From positions 1-49,978 of the forward strand of contig HF991466.1 of assembly GCA_000433095.1 (NCBI GenBank): a stretch of 49,978 bases of DNA, written 5' to 3'. Numbering within the stretch: position 1 is the stretch's first letter; each line of letters starts with the position of its first letter. Position numbers and translations under genes: made by a program. Origin of the DNA: Clostridium sp. CAG:967. GTDB taxonomy: Bacteria > Cyanobacteriota > Vampirovibrionia > Gastranaerophilales > Gastranaerophilaceae. Shown here piece after piece: positions 32,811-41,999 of the stretch. The notes beneath the pieces are model-generated. The model did not search any database and was not told where the DNA came from. It saw nothing but the letters and a program-made list of their open reading frames with translations.

Positions 32811-34178
32811 TTATTTGTTTAACGCAGAACTTTGTTGCGGCAAAATTTCGTTTAAACACTTAACAGCAACATCGGTGACATAATCCATGTCTTTTCTCTC
32901 CATTATAAGCGGAGGATTAAAATAGATTACATCACCGAGAGGTCTGAGTATAACTCCCTCCATCAAAGCCTTTTTGTAGATTTGGTATCCGGTTCTGAGT
33001 CTGCTTTCAAAAGGCTTTTTACTTTGCTTATCCGCAACAAGTTCTATTGCGTTTATCAAACCTATATGACGTACTTCACCGACATTTGGATGTGAAAGAA
33101 ATTTTTCTTTTATCAAATTGTTAAAGTACACAGCGTTTTCTTGAGCACGTTTTAAAACAGAACCGTCTTCCATAATATCTAAAACAGCATTTGCAGCAGA
33201 GCAGGCAAGAGGGTTGCCGCTGTATGTATGGCTGTGCATAAAAGCTTTTCCTGTACCGTAATCATCATAAAATGCATCATATATTTTTTGTGTCGTAACA
33301 AACAGCGCCATAGGCATATAACCGCCTGTTAAACCTTTTGAAAGACACATAATATCAGGTGATACACCAGCATGTTCAAAAGCAAACATTTTACCTGTTC
33401 TGCCATAGCCAGTTGCAATTTCATCGGCTATAAGATGAACATTATATACATCGCACAACTCTCTAAGTTTTCTTAAATACAATGGCGGATAAACTTTCAT
33501 TCCCGCTGACCCTTGAAGTAAGGGTTCTACAAGAAGAGCTGCCGTTTCATTACCATATTGCGCAAATGTTTCAGCTGCTTTTTGTGCACATTCGCAATTA
33601 CAGTTATCCCTGTTTTTTCCATAAGGACATCTGTAGCAGTCAGGACCTTCTATTCTGACAATATCCATTAAAATTGGTTTATAAAGCTTTGTGTAAAGGT
33701 CACAATCCCCGACAGATAAAGCCCCGATAGTTTCGCCATGATAAGCTTCTGTTAATGCCATAAATTTCGTTTTCTGAGGATTACCAGTCTGCTCATGATA
33801 TTGAAAACTTACTTTCATTGCAGCTTCAATCGCTGATGAGCCGTTGTCGGTAAAATTAAATTTACAAAGCCCGTCAGGTAAGATTTTTGATAATCTTTCA
33901 CAAAGTCTTATAGCCTGTTTATGGGTAAAATTAGCAAAAATAACGTGTTCAAGCTTATCTGCCTGCTTTTTTATTTCTTCGGAAATATGAGGATTACAAT
34001 GTCCTAAGAGGTTGCACCACCAGGAGCTGATTACATCAACGTAACGCTTACCTTCCGTATCATAAAGATATACGCCTTCACCCTTTTCAATTACAATCGG
34101 AGGCAGTGTTTCATAATCCTTCATTTGAGAGCATGGATGCCACACATATTTTAAATCTTTTTCAGCCCACGTATTCAT
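32811..34178 (-). CDS. bioA: Adenosylmethionine-8-amino-7-oxononanoate aminotransferase
   Basis: A 455-residue PLP enzyme converting KAPA to DAPA with SAM as amino donor in biotin synthesis. Motifs: WWCNLLGHCNP near residues 53-63, the DNGSSAIEAAMK segment near 110-121, the YHGETIGALSVG segment near 146-157, ADEIATGYGRTG near 250-261, and the PLP-lysine SKGLTGGYMPMA near 280-291. Typical length, with a small Cys-rich insert (CYRCPYGKNRDNCNCEC) near residue 185. Its ribosome site AAGGAGG lies in the last codons of bioD, so the two are translationally linked. Confidence 0.95.
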   Translation of the reverse strand: MNTWAEKDLKYVWHPCSQMKDYETLPPIVIEKGEGVYLYDTEGKRYVDVISSWWCNLLGHCNPHISEEIKKQADKLEHVIFANFTHKQAIRLCERLSKILPDGLCKFNFTDNGSSAIEAAMKVSFQYHEQTGNPQKTKFMALTEAYHGETIGALSVGDCDLYTKLYKPILMDIVRIEGPDCYRCPYGKNRDNCNCECAQKAAETFAQYGNETAALLVEPLLQGSAGMKVYPPLYLRKLRELCDVYNVHLIADEIATGYGRTGKMFAFEHAGVSPDIMCLSKGLTGGYMPMALFVTTQKIYDAFYDDYGTGKAFMHSHTYSGNPLACSAANAVLDIMEDGSVLKRAQENAVYFNNLIKEKFLSHPNVGEVRHIGLINAIELVADKQSKKPFESRLRTGYQIYKKALMEGVILRPLGDVIYFNPPLIMERKDMDYVTDVAVKCLNEILPQQSSALNK

Positions 34179-34859
34179 TTATACCTCCTTAAATAAAGAC
34201 GTAATATTATCAATTTCTATTCCATTCTGGTTATCCTTAACCTCTGCAATAACTTTTATTCCTGTGAGATTTTCAACCTGAATTTTATTATCATTTTGCA
34301 TAATATCATCTTCATTATAATTGTTTAAAATTATTCCTTTTACGTTAATCCCATGATGTTTAGCATATTCAACTGTCAATACCGTAGAATTAATTGTGCC
34401 TAAAGCCGCAGATGCAACAACCAGAACATCAAGTCCAAGTGCTTTTATTACATCAGGAAGCATTAGCATTTCTTCTTTTAGATTAAACGGGCAAACAATT
34501 CCTCCTGCACCTTCCACTACAACATAATCAAACTTTTTTTTAATTTTAGCAAAATCACTAATTATTTTATCAAGCTTTATAGGATTGTTTTCCATTTGTG
34601 CAGCTAAATGCGGAGATACGGCAGGCTTAAAAATATAAGACACATAATCTTTTGCTTCTACCTCAATATTTGCACACTTTAAAACATAATCACAATCTCC
34701 CGGGATAAGCTTACCGTCGACTTCAACCGCACCGCTTAATGCAGGTTTATAATATCCGCAATTATACCCCAGCTCTCTCATCTTTTTAACAAGCAAACCC
34801 GAAATATAAGTTTTACCGACGTCAGTACCTGTTGCTGTAATAAAAATTGCTTTGGTCAA
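34179..34859 (-). CDS. bioD: Dethiobiotin synthetase
   Basis: A 226-residue ATP-dependent carboxylase of biotin synthesis, acting after BioA. The P-loop GTDVGKTY is near residues 8-15, VVEGAGGIVCP near 105-115, and ALGTINSTVLT near 150-160. The start is a TTG at 34859 directly after GGAAGGAGAG; a TTG at 34895 would begin inside the preceding terminator. The gene starts 28 bases after that terminator, so promoter elements must overlap it or the operon depends on read-through. No BirA- or BioR-type operator recognised. Confidence 0.93.
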   Translation of the reverse strand: MTKAIFITATGTDVGKTYISGLLVKKMRELGYNCGYYKPALSGAVEVDGKLIPGDCDYVLKCANIEVEAKDYVSYIFKPAVSPHLAAQMENNPIKLDKIISDFAKIKKKFDYVVVEGAGGIVCPFNLKEEMLMLPDVIKALGLDVLVVASAALGTINSTVLTVEYAKHHGINVKGIILNNYNEDDIMQNDNKIQVENLTGIKVIAEVKDNQNGIEIDNITSLFKEV

Positions 34860-34886
34860 AATCTCTCTCCTTCCCTCACATAAAAA

Positions 34887-34911
34887 ATGCGGCAACTTTA
34901 TGTTACCGCAT
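34887..34911. terminator. terminator between TpsB gene and bioDA
   Basis: ATGCGGCAAC / GTTACCGCAT 10-bp stem (one G-U), 5-base loop, T-runs on both strands. Confidence 0.8.
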
Positions 34912-34946
34912 AATTTTTTTTATTCAACATTTGATTAAATTACGTT

Positions 34947-36932
34947 CTACAGTGAACCGCCGCCACCGTCACGGAAGTAGTCATAGTGTCTGACATCATC
35001 ATAGTTATTAACGTACTCTGCCTCAACATTCTTTTGGAATTGTGTTTTTGGAGCAGCTTTTGTAACTCTTTCTGCCAGCAATGCATCAATGTTAGGTGCT
35101 AATGTTAATTCAAAGTGGAAACGACCGTATTTTCTGTCAGGCTCCCAATGGTTGCTGACCAACGGATAGCCCCAATATAGTCTTGCACTTAAATCACCAG
35201 GAAGTTGTACCCTTAACCCCATACCTAATGATGCTGCGAAATAGCTTCCGCCGTATACATCTTCACTTGCTGTCGGGAAAATACCTGCTGTATCGGCAAA
35301 TATAGCACCTTTTACATATCTTCCGATAAACGGAATTTTTTCTCCTGATCTCGGGCTTGTAATTTCTCTCGGCAATAACGGGAACATCAATTCTCCACTG
35401 ATGAAATAACCGTTTTTACCAATCATCATACCTTCTGAGTAACCTCTAACAGTAGCCAAACCACCTGTCTGCATTTGGTCTAAGTAAGGGATTTTTTTAT
35501 CTCCAGGAACGATTTGGTAGTTACTTCTCAATTGACCGATGAAACCGTGAGAAAAATCGTGTAATCTTACGATACCGCCGCTGTATTTAAAGTAATTGTT
35601 ATCACGATCGCTGTTGAAAATAGGAATTGAATAGTAAGCATCCTGATTCAAATACCAAATACCGTATTTAGTATCTTTTCTCATTTGCAATGCCAATTCA
35701 ACAGCAGTAACGTTATCTGCGCTGTTAATCCAATCCTGGAATATAGGAACATTTAAATCAGTAAATGTACGTGCTCTTTTATAGCTTAAACCTGCGTAAG
35801 ATTTCAATTCAAATCCCGGTTTTCTAACTAACGGTTGAGAATAGTACAATGAATATTGGTAAGCATTACTGCCTAATTTCAAATCTCTCATAGGTCCGTA
35901 TTTGATGTCCGCAAAAGTAGATGAGAACATAAATCCAACACGTCCGTCATTTTTGTTAACAGGAACATTATAATCAAAGAACGGGCTTTGTGCGCCTTTA
36001 GAAAAATAAGAACCTAAAGACATTCTGTCTCTGTGTCCGAATAAACTGTCGGCATATAACATCGCACCGCCTCTGATGCTGCCTGTACTGTAACGACCGG
36101 CATTATCCATTACCCCCATAATATGGAAAGGGAATGACTCCTGAGCAACAAGTTCGATGTCTGTTGTACCAGGCTTTTCACCGGCTTTTAAATTTGCTGA
36201 AAGTTTAACGCCTTCGTTATATCTGTTGAAATCAAGAACATCTTTTTCAAGTTCAACAATATCAAACAACTGACCTTCTTTTTGAGGTAATCTTCTGGTA
36301 ATATATCCGTCTTTAGTCCATTTGTTCTGCTCTACGGTGATATTTCCAATTTTACTTTCTGTTAAAGCTATATAAATATTTCCGTTTTGAACGGTTTGTT
36401 CAGGCAAAAAAGCTCTTGCTGTAACAAATCCTTTTTCAGCATACAAGTTATTGATTGTGTCAATAACTTTTTGAATATCTTCAATAAATACGTTTCTGCC
36501 AACTAAAGGTCTTACTATATCATTGATTTCTTCTTTTGTTAAAATTTCAGAAGGTGCAACTTCAACAGAGTTTACAAACACGCCTTTTGTATCTATTTCT
36601 TCAACTCCTGCCTGCTGCATAGAACCGCCGTTATAGTTTTGTATAATCTGATTTCCTGCATTTGGATCAGCTTCTAATTTTTTTCTCTGCTGGTAATATT
36701 GATAATCATCTTCTCTTTGTTTTTCTTGATATTGATATCTGAGATAGTCGCTATCGTGACGTATATTCATTCCTGCTTCTGCGCCTATTTGTCCGCCTAT
36801 ATTACCCGGAACGGCACCGCCGCCTGCAAGAGGATTAGCAATTGCACGGGAAAAAGATGCAGGAAGTGCGAATGCAAAAGTGACACATAAAATAGCACTC
36901 AATACATTTTTTCTGGAATTAATCTTTTTCAT
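34947..36932 (-). CDS. ShlB/FhaC/HecB-family outer-membrane transporter (TpsB)
   Basis: A 661-residue Omp85-superfamily barrel. Signal peptide (residues 1-32, ending near SRAIA-NP), then a Gln/Tyr-rich low-complexity stretch (about 58-90). Two POTRA domains follow: the first about 112-185 with VNSVEVAPSEILTKEEI and NNLYAEKGFVTARAFLP, the second from ESKIGNITVEQN. The barrel covers about 265-625 with the lid-lock motif LATVRGYSEG near 495. A tail (ALLAERVTKAAPKTQ...) follows the barrel, which is unusual. Family members secrete TpsA exoproteins; none is adjacent. It is divergent from the Skp-like gene. AAGGTGA precedes the ATG. Confidence 0.85.
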   Translation of the reverse strand: MKKINSRKNVLSAILCVTFAFALPASFSRAIANPLAGGGAVPGNIGGQIGAEAGMNIRHDSDYLRYQYQEKQREDDYQYYQQRKKLEADPNAGNQIIQNYNGGSMQQAGVEEIDTKGVFVNSVEVAPSEILTKEEINDIVRPLVGRNVFIEDIQKVIDTINNLYAEKGFVTARAFLPEQTVQNGNIYIALTESKIGNITVEQNKWTKDGYITRRLPQKEGQLFDIVELEKDVLDFNRYNEGVKLSANLKAGEKPGTTDIELVAQESFPFHIMGVMDNAGRYSTGSIRGGAMLYADSLFGHRDRMSLGSYFSKGAQSPFFDYNVPVNKNDGRVGFMFSSTFADIKYGPMRDLKLGSNAYQYSLYYSQPLVRKPGFELKSYAGLSYKRARTFTDLNVPIFQDWINSADNVTAVELALQMRKDTKYGIWYLNQDAYYSIPIFNSDRDNNYFKYSGGIVRLHDFSHGFIGQLRSNYQIVPGDKKIPYLDQMQTGGLATVRGYSEGMMIGKNGYFISGELMFPLLPREITSPRSGEKIPFIGRYVKGAIFADTAGIFPTASEDVYGGSYFAASLGMGLRVQLPGDLSARLYWGYPLVSNHWEPDRKYGRFHFELTLAPNIDALLAERVTKAAPKTQFQKNVEAEYVNNYDDVRHYDYFRDGGGGSL

Positions 36933-37203
36933 TTATTCACCTTCTGTTTTATATATATATTTATTTAAGTCCGGTCAATTTTATTTTTGCGCACAGGAAT
37001 GAAAATAAAAACGATTTTTGAATTTTTATTACAATATAGTAACAAAAGTTAATTTTTTAACAAAATTAAGTATTGACCTGATATTATTATAAGGGAGATT
37101 AATATACTTGTAAAGTTTTGAAATAATAAAATCAGTCTTTTGAAGTAATGTTTTTTCAAAAATAATACAAGAAGCGTACACACTTTTATATGAGGGTAAA
37201 GTT
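36933..37203. other. Divergent promoter region of TpsB and Skp-like genes
   Basis: 271 AT-rich bases between divergent envelope genes. GAGGG lies before the Skp-like ATG. I see no convincing ORF or strong inverted repeat. Confidence 0.4.
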
Positions 37204-37665
37204 ATGAATAACAAAATGAAACTATTAGTCGTTGGTATTTCTACATTTGTAATCGGATTTTCTGTAAACAATTTTGCAATGTCAGATGTTCCATCTAAAA
37301 TTGCAGTTGTTGATGTTCAACAGGTAGTAAACTCATCTTCTCAAGTTCAGGCTTTGAAAAAAGAACAACAGACTAAAGCTAAAGAACTTGTAGCATTTGT
37401 TGAAAAAGCAAGAAAAGAAGTTGCTGCTACAACTGATGCTAAGAAAAAACAAACTTTGGAAGAAAAATATAACAAAGAATTAAACTCTAAAAAAGAAGCT
37501 ATGGATAAAAACTACACAGCTAAGCTAACTGCAATTGATAACGCAATTTCCGCTAAAGTTGCAGAACAGGCTAAAGCAGGTAACTATGATGTAGTTCTTG
37601 CAAAAGGAGTTGTTCTTTACGGAGGAACTGATATTACCGAAGCTGTAAAAAAAGCTGTTAAATAA
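37204..37665 (+). CDS. OmpH/Skp-family periplasmic chaperone
   Basis: A 153-residue Skp/OmpH-like protein that keeps outer-membrane proteins soluble in the periplasm. Signal sequence about residues 6-26 (KLLVVGISTFVIGFSVNNFA). Then KIAVVDVQQVVNSSSQVQALKKEQ opens the domain. A Lys/Ala-rich coiled coil forms the tentacle (about 55-120). The chain ends with YDVVLAKGVVLYGGTDITEAVKKA, the family C-terminal strand. It is divergent from the TpsB porin, fitting a joint role in outer-membrane biogenesis. Confidence 0.9.
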   Translation: MNNKMKLLVVGISTFVIGFSVNNFAMSDVPSKIAVVDVQQVVNSSSQVQALKKEQQTKAKELVAFVEKARKEVAATTDAKKKQTLEEKYNKELNSKKEAMDKNYTAKLTAIDNAISAKVAEQAKAGNYDVVLAKGVVLYGGTDITEAVKKAVK

Positions 37666-37680
37666 TTTGAATTCAAAATA

Positions 37681-37710
37681 AAAAAAGAAGACTGAACGGT
37701 CTTCTTTTTT
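37681..37710 (+). terminator. terminator of Skp-like gene
   Basis: AAAAAAGAAGAC / GTCTTCTTTTTT 12-bp stem, 6-base loop, T-run. Confidence 0.9.
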
Positions 37711-37719
37711 TTTATGTAA

Positions 37720-37751
37720 AAAAATACCGTCTTGTATTTGACGGTATTTTT
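37720..37751 (-). terminator. terminator of hydCBA operon
   Basis: AAAAATACCGTC / GACGGTATTTTT 12-bp stem, 8-base loop, just after the hydA stop at 37758. Confidence 0.88.
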
Positions 37752-37757
37752 CTTATT

Positions 37758-39509
37758 TTAGATATCTTTATATGAACCTGAAAACTTATCTGTATATATA
37801 GTATGCAGCAATTCATGAGCTTTATGAGAATTAGGCTCTTGAAGATATTCATTATAAAGTTTTCTTATTGAAGGATTGAAGTGTGATTTTCTTAGCGGAA
37901 GTTCTTTATCTTCTTTATATAAACCTTCGGCACGTTCTTCCTTAATCTTGGAATTATCACAGCTTCTGGGTTGTCCGCCGCCGTTTATACATCCGCCGGG
38001 GCAAGCCATTACTTCAAGCATTTGGAAAGGAGCTTTGCCTTCTTTAATTTCCTGTAAAGATTTTTCAGCTTCTTTCAGCGTAGAAACAACTCTCACAACA
38101 AGTTTTGTACCTTTTAAATCAAGTTCAATATCTCTGCATCTGTTAGATGTTCCTCTTAAAGATTTAATATCAACATCATTTAAAGGTTCGTTTGTTGCAA
38201 ATTCATAAGCAGTTCTCACAGCAGCTTCCGCTACACCGCCGGAAGCTCCGAATATAGTACCTGCACCTGAATATTCACCGAATGGAGAGTCATTAGCTTC
38301 AGGTTCTATTGCGTTGAAATTAATGCCTGCTTCTTTAATCATTCTGCCTAATTCCTGAGTTGTAAGAACGTAATCTGTATCAGGACGTCCGTTTTTGCTT
38401 AATTCAGGGCGTTTGCATTCATATTTCTTAGCCGTACAAGGCATAATTGCAACAACAACAAGGTTATCTCTGTCAATATTTAACTGTTGGGGAACCAGTT
38501 CCACAAGAACAGGAGATAACATTGACATAGGTGATTTACAGCTTGATAAGTGTTTTAACATTTCCGGATGTTCTGTTTCAAGGTATTTCACCCATGCAGG
38601 ACAGCAGGAAGTAAACAAAGGCAGATTTTCACCTGACTTTAATCTTGCAAGAAATTCGGATGCTTCTTCCATAATTGTTAAATCCGCAGAGAAGTTTGTA
38701 TCAAAAACAAGGTCAAAGCCTATTCTTCTCAAAGCTGCATTCATTTTGCCTATTGAATTTTCACCGGGTTCCAGCCCGAACATCTCACCGATTGCAACAC
38801 GAGTTGCCGGAGCCATCTGAACAACAACTTTTTTATCAGGATTAGTAATTTCGTTCCATACAGCTTCAATATCTGATTTGATTGTTAATGCACCGGTAGG
38901 ACAAACTGCCGCACATTGACCGCAGTTTACACAATCAACCTGCCCTAACGGTCTACCGTTCATAGGCTGAACAACTGTCTTTGAGCCACGATTTGCAAAT
39001 CCCAGTACCGAATGCCCCTGAAACTCTGTACAAGCTCTTACACAAGCTCCGCAAAGAATACACTTGTTAGGATCACGCACAATAGAAGGACTTGAATCGT
39101 CAACAGGCAGATATTCATCTAAAGGTTTTTCAGGATATCTAATTCTTCTGATACCGTATTCTTCTGCATATTGCTGCAATTCACAGTTACCTGACTTTTC
39201 ACATGTCAAACATTCTTTGTCGTGGTTTGCAAGAAGAAGTTCAAGAACAGTCTTTCTTATTCTTCTTGTTCTGTCAGTGTTAAGGTGAACTTTCAAGCCT
39301 GCTTCGGGCGGCATAGTACAAGAAGACTGAATTCCTCTGCCTTCAATTTCTACAACACACATTCTGCATGCGCCAAATGATGTTAAATCAGGACGGTAGC
39401 AAAAAGTCGGGACATTCATACCTGCTTTTCTTATAACTTCAAGAAGATTAGGTTCATCTGTAAATTCAACTTCTTTCCCGTCTATAAATAATGTTTTTTT
39501 ATCAGTCAT
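37758..39509 (-). CDS. hydA: [FeFe]-hydrogenase catalytic subunit (HydA/HndD type)
   Basis: A 583-residue soluble group A [FeFe]-hydrogenase. The N-terminal 2Fe-2S domain has CYRPDLTSFGACRMC near 37-51 and a later CTMP. The His/Cys cluster is HDKECLTCEKSGNC near 94-107. Two 4Fe-4S clusters follow (CILCGACVRAC and CVNCGQCAAVCP, about 150-205). The H-cluster motifs are all intact: TSCCPAW near 300, MPCTAKKYE near 355 and EVMACPGGCINGGGQP near 495-510. It ends after a short C-terminal domain. With HydB and HydC it would form the NADH/ferredoxin-linked bifurcating enzyme that produces H2 during fermentation. Confidence 0.95.
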   Translation of the reverse strand: MTDKKTLFIDGKEVEFTDEPNLLEVIRKAGMNVPTFCYRPDLTSFGACRMCVVEIEGRGIQSSCTMPPEAGLKVHLNTDRTRRIRKTVLELLLANHDKECLTCEKSGNCELQQYAEEYGIRRIRYPEKPLDEYLPVDDSSPSIVRDPNKCILCGACVRACTEFQGHSVLGFANRGSKTVVQPMNGRPLGQVDCVNCGQCAAVCPTGALTIKSDIEAVWNEITNPDKKVVVQMAPATRVAIGEMFGLEPGENSIGKMNAALRRIGFDLVFDTNFSADLTIMEEASEFLARLKSGENLPLFTSCCPAWVKYLETEHPEMLKHLSSCKSPMSMLSPVLVELVPQQLNIDRDNLVVVAIMPCTAKKYECKRPELSKNGRPDTDYVLTTQELGRMIKEAGINFNAIEPEANDSPFGEYSGAGTIFGASGGVAEAAVRTAYEFATNEPLNDVDIKSLRGTSNRCRDIELDLKGTKLVVRVVSTLKEAEKSLQEIKEGKAPFQMLEVMACPGGCINGGGQPRSCDNSKIKEERAEGLYKEDKELPLRKSHFNPSIRKLYNEYLQEPNSHKAHELLHTIYTDKFSGSYKDI

Positions 39510-39528
39510 TTTTCTATTTCCTTATTTT

Positions 39529-41391
39529 TTACTCTAATACAATAGCTCTGAACGGACAGCTTGCAAAACAAGCCTCACATTTAATACATTTATCTTGATT
39601 AATGTGGTGAGGATTTTTAACTGTACCTTCAATAGCTCCGACAGGACAAGTTCTTGCACATTTTGTACAGCCTTTGCATAATGCTTCGTTGATAACGATT
39701 TTCTTCATAGCAGTACAAACGCCCGCAGGACATTTTTTGTCCTGAATGTGAGCTATATATTCATCTCTAAAGTATTTTAAAGTTGAAAGAACAGGGTTTG
39801 GAGCAGTCTTGCCAAGTCCGCACAACGAACCGTCTTTAACTGCATGAGCCAACTCTTCCAGAGTATCTAAATCCTTCATTTCACCTTTACCTGCAACGAT
39901 TTTTTCAAGGATTTTCAACATATTTTTTGTGCCTTCACGACAAGGAACGCATTTACCGCAGCTTTCGTGCTGTGTAAAGTTCATAAAAAATCTTGCAACT
40001 TCAACGATACAAGTTTTCTCACTCATAACAACAAGACCGCCGGAACCTACCATTGCACCTGCTTTGATAAGGTTATCGTAGTCCATAGGAATATCCAGAT
40101 GTTCTTCTGTTAAGCAGCCGCCTGAAGGTCCGCCTATTTGAACAGCTTTGAATTTTTTGCCGTCCCTCATTCCGCCGCCAATATCAAATACGATTTCACG
40201 TAAAGTTGTGCCCATAGGAACTTCAATCAAACCGGTATTATTAACTTCGCCGGTCAAAGCAAAAGTTTTTGTACCTTTTGATGTTTCTGTTCCCATTTGA
40301 GAGAACCAATCCGCTCCGTTAAGCATAATTACGGGAACGTTTGCAAGAGTTTCTACGTTGTTAATAAGTGTTGGTCTGCCAAACAAACCTTTATTTGCAG
40401 GGAAAGGAGGTTTTGGTCTTGGCATACCTCTTTCGCCCTCAATAGATGCGATTAATGCTGTTTCTTCACCGCAGACGAAAGCTCCTGCACCTTCTTTAAT
40501 ATGAATGTCAAATGAGAAATCACTTCCCATAATATTTTTGCCTAAGAAATGTCTTTCTTCCGCATCTTTAATAGCTTTTCTCAAACGTTTTATAGCTAAC
40601 GGATACTCTGCTCTTACATAGATATAGCCTTCATCAGCACCTATTGCAAATGCTGCTATTGCCATACCTTCAAGAAGCTTATGCGGATCTCCTTCCATTA
40701 CAGAACGGTCCATAAATGCACCCGGGTCACCTTCATCCCCGTTACAAACAACATAAGATTTTCCGCCTTTATTAGCAGCTGTAAATCTCCACTTTCTGCC
40801 GGTAGGGAAACCACCGCCGCCACGTCCTCTTAAACCTGATTTTTCTATTTGATCAATTACATTATCGGGATTATTTTCTTCCAAAATATTTGCTAATGCT
40901 TCATAACCTCTTACTGCAATTGCTTCATCAAGACATTCTGCATTAATATGTCCGCAGTTAGCCAGAGCAGTACGTGTTTGTTTTGCATAAAAATTAATTT
41001 CTTCATTCTTATGAACATGTTCGTGAGTTAAAGGATCAGTGTATAACAGTCTTTCAACAGGCTTGTTGTTTTTTATATGACTTTCATAAATTTCTTCAAC
41101 ATCTTTTTCTTTTACTTTTACATAAGTTACATGTTTGTCAGGAATAATAACAAGAACGCCCTGTTCGCAGAAACCGTGGCATCCTGTAGGAACAATGGTC
41201 ATTTTGTCATAATCAGTCAGAACAGAAACATCTGCGCCTAATTCTTTAAATTTTTCAATAACATTCAACGAACCGTTTGCAACGCAGCCTGTTCCTGCAC
41301 ATACAAGTACTCTTAAGCCTTGTTTTGTGATAAGTTCTTGAGCTTTTTTTTGTTCTTCTTTAATATCTATATTCAATGCTGTTTTTTCCAT
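39529..41391 (-). CDS. hydB: NuoF-like flavoprotein subunit of bifurcating hydrogenase (HydB/HndC)
   Basis: A 620-residue FMN- and NAD(H)-binding subunit. An N-terminal thioredoxin-like 2Fe-2S domain (CAGTGCVANGS near 31-41, PTGCHGFCEQG near 67-77) precedes the NuoF core: GRGGGGFPTGRKW near 190-202, CNGDEGDPGAFMDR near 217-230 and EETALIASIEG near 310. The 4Fe-4S motif is ESCGKCVPCREGTKN near 475. The C-terminus adds two 4Fe-4S clusters (CKGCTKCARTCPVGA and CIKCEACFASCP). Full length for HydB. It lies 1 base after hydC and 19 bases before hydA. Confidence 0.95.
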   Translation of the reverse strand: MEKTALNIDIKEEQKKAQELITKQGLRVLVCAGTGCVANGSLNVIEKFKELGADVSVLTDYDKMTIVPTGCHGFCEQGVLVIIPDKHVTYVKVKEKDVEEIYESHIKNNKPVERLLYTDPLTHEHVHKNEEINFYAKQTRTALANCGHINAECLDEAIAVRGYEALANILEENNPDNVIDQIEKSGLRGRGGGGFPTGRKWRFTAANKGGKSYVVCNGDEGDPGAFMDRSVMEGDPHKLLEGMAIAAFAIGADEGYIYVRAEYPLAIKRLRKAIKDAEERHFLGKNIMGSDFSFDIHIKEGAGAFVCGEETALIASIEGERGMPRPKPPFPANKGLFGRPTLINNVETLANVPVIMLNGADWFSQMGTETSKGTKTFALTGEVNNTGLIEVPMGTTLREIVFDIGGGMRDGKKFKAVQIGGPSGGCLTEEHLDIPMDYDNLIKAGAMVGSGGLVVMSEKTCIVEVARFFMNFTQHESCGKCVPCREGTKNMLKILEKIVAGKGEMKDLDTLEELAHAVKDGSLCGLGKTAPNPVLSTLKYFRDEYIAHIQDKKCPAGVCTAMKKIVINEALCKGCTKCARTCPVGAIEGTVKNPHHINQDKCIKCEACFASCPFRAIVLE

Positions 41392-41392
41392 A

Positions 41393-41887
41393 TTAATTCT
41401 CCTCCTTTAAAAGGGTATCCAATACTATAGTAATAGCATCGGAAGTCATTTGAGGATAAACTTTTTCATTTATAACTACAACAGGAGCCAAGCCGCAAGC
41501 ACCTAAGCAGCTGACAGTTTCGAGCGAGAACAATCCGTTGTCGCTTGTCAGTTGTCCTTCCGGCATATTTAATTTTGCTCTGATTGCGTTTAATACAGGC
41601 ATAGAGCCTCTAACGTGGCAAGCTGTACCATCACATACTTTTATTTCATATTTACCTTTCGGCTCTAATGAAAACTGTGCATAAAAAGTTGCTACCCCGA
41701 AAACCGTTGCAGGAGATAATCCTTCTATTTTGGTTCCAATGTAAATCAACGCTTCTTCAGGAAGATATCTGTAAACTTCCTGAACTTTTTGTAAAATCGC
41801 AATCAAGTTAGATTTTTTGCAGCCATAAGATTCAATGATTGCATCTAACTTGGATGTGTCGATTTTATGAGGATTTTCTACACTCAT
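41393..41887 (-). CDS. hydC: NuoE-like 2Fe-2S subunit of bifurcating hydrogenase (HydC/HndA)
   Basis: A 164-residue NuoE-type subunit. The four cluster ligands lie in CDGTACHVRG (about 86-95) and SCLGACGLAPVVVI (about 126-139). The N-terminal ATVFGVATFYAQF segment is also typical. First gene of the hydCBA operon; TAGGAG precedes the ATG. The promoter region carries a perfect 9-bp inverted repeat (41926-41961). Confidence 0.95.
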   Translation of the reverse strand: MSVENPHKIDTSKLDAIIESYGCKKSNLIAILQKVQEVYRYLPEEALIYIGTKIEGLSPATVFGVATFYAQFSLEPKGKYEIKVCDGTACHVRGSMPVLNAIRAKLNMPEGQLTSDNGLFSLETVSCLGACGLAPVVVINEKVYPQMTSDAITIVLDTLLKEEN

Positions 41888-41925
41888 TCTCGAACTCCTA
41901 TGTATTCTATTGTCTAATTAACCCC

Positions 41926-41961
41926 GATTGTATAAAATTGACTCAAAAAACGTATACAATC
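41926..41961 (-). promoter_or_regulatory. Inverted repeat over the hydCBA promoter
   Basis: GATTGTATA / TATACAATC perfect 9-bp arms, 18-bp spacing, 39-74 bases upstream of the hydC ATG. The arms overlap TTGTAT and TATACA promoter-like hexamers, as an operator would. Confidence 0.55.
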
Positions 41962-41999
41962 ATAGCAGAATTATTACACAATGAGCACAGAAAATCAAG

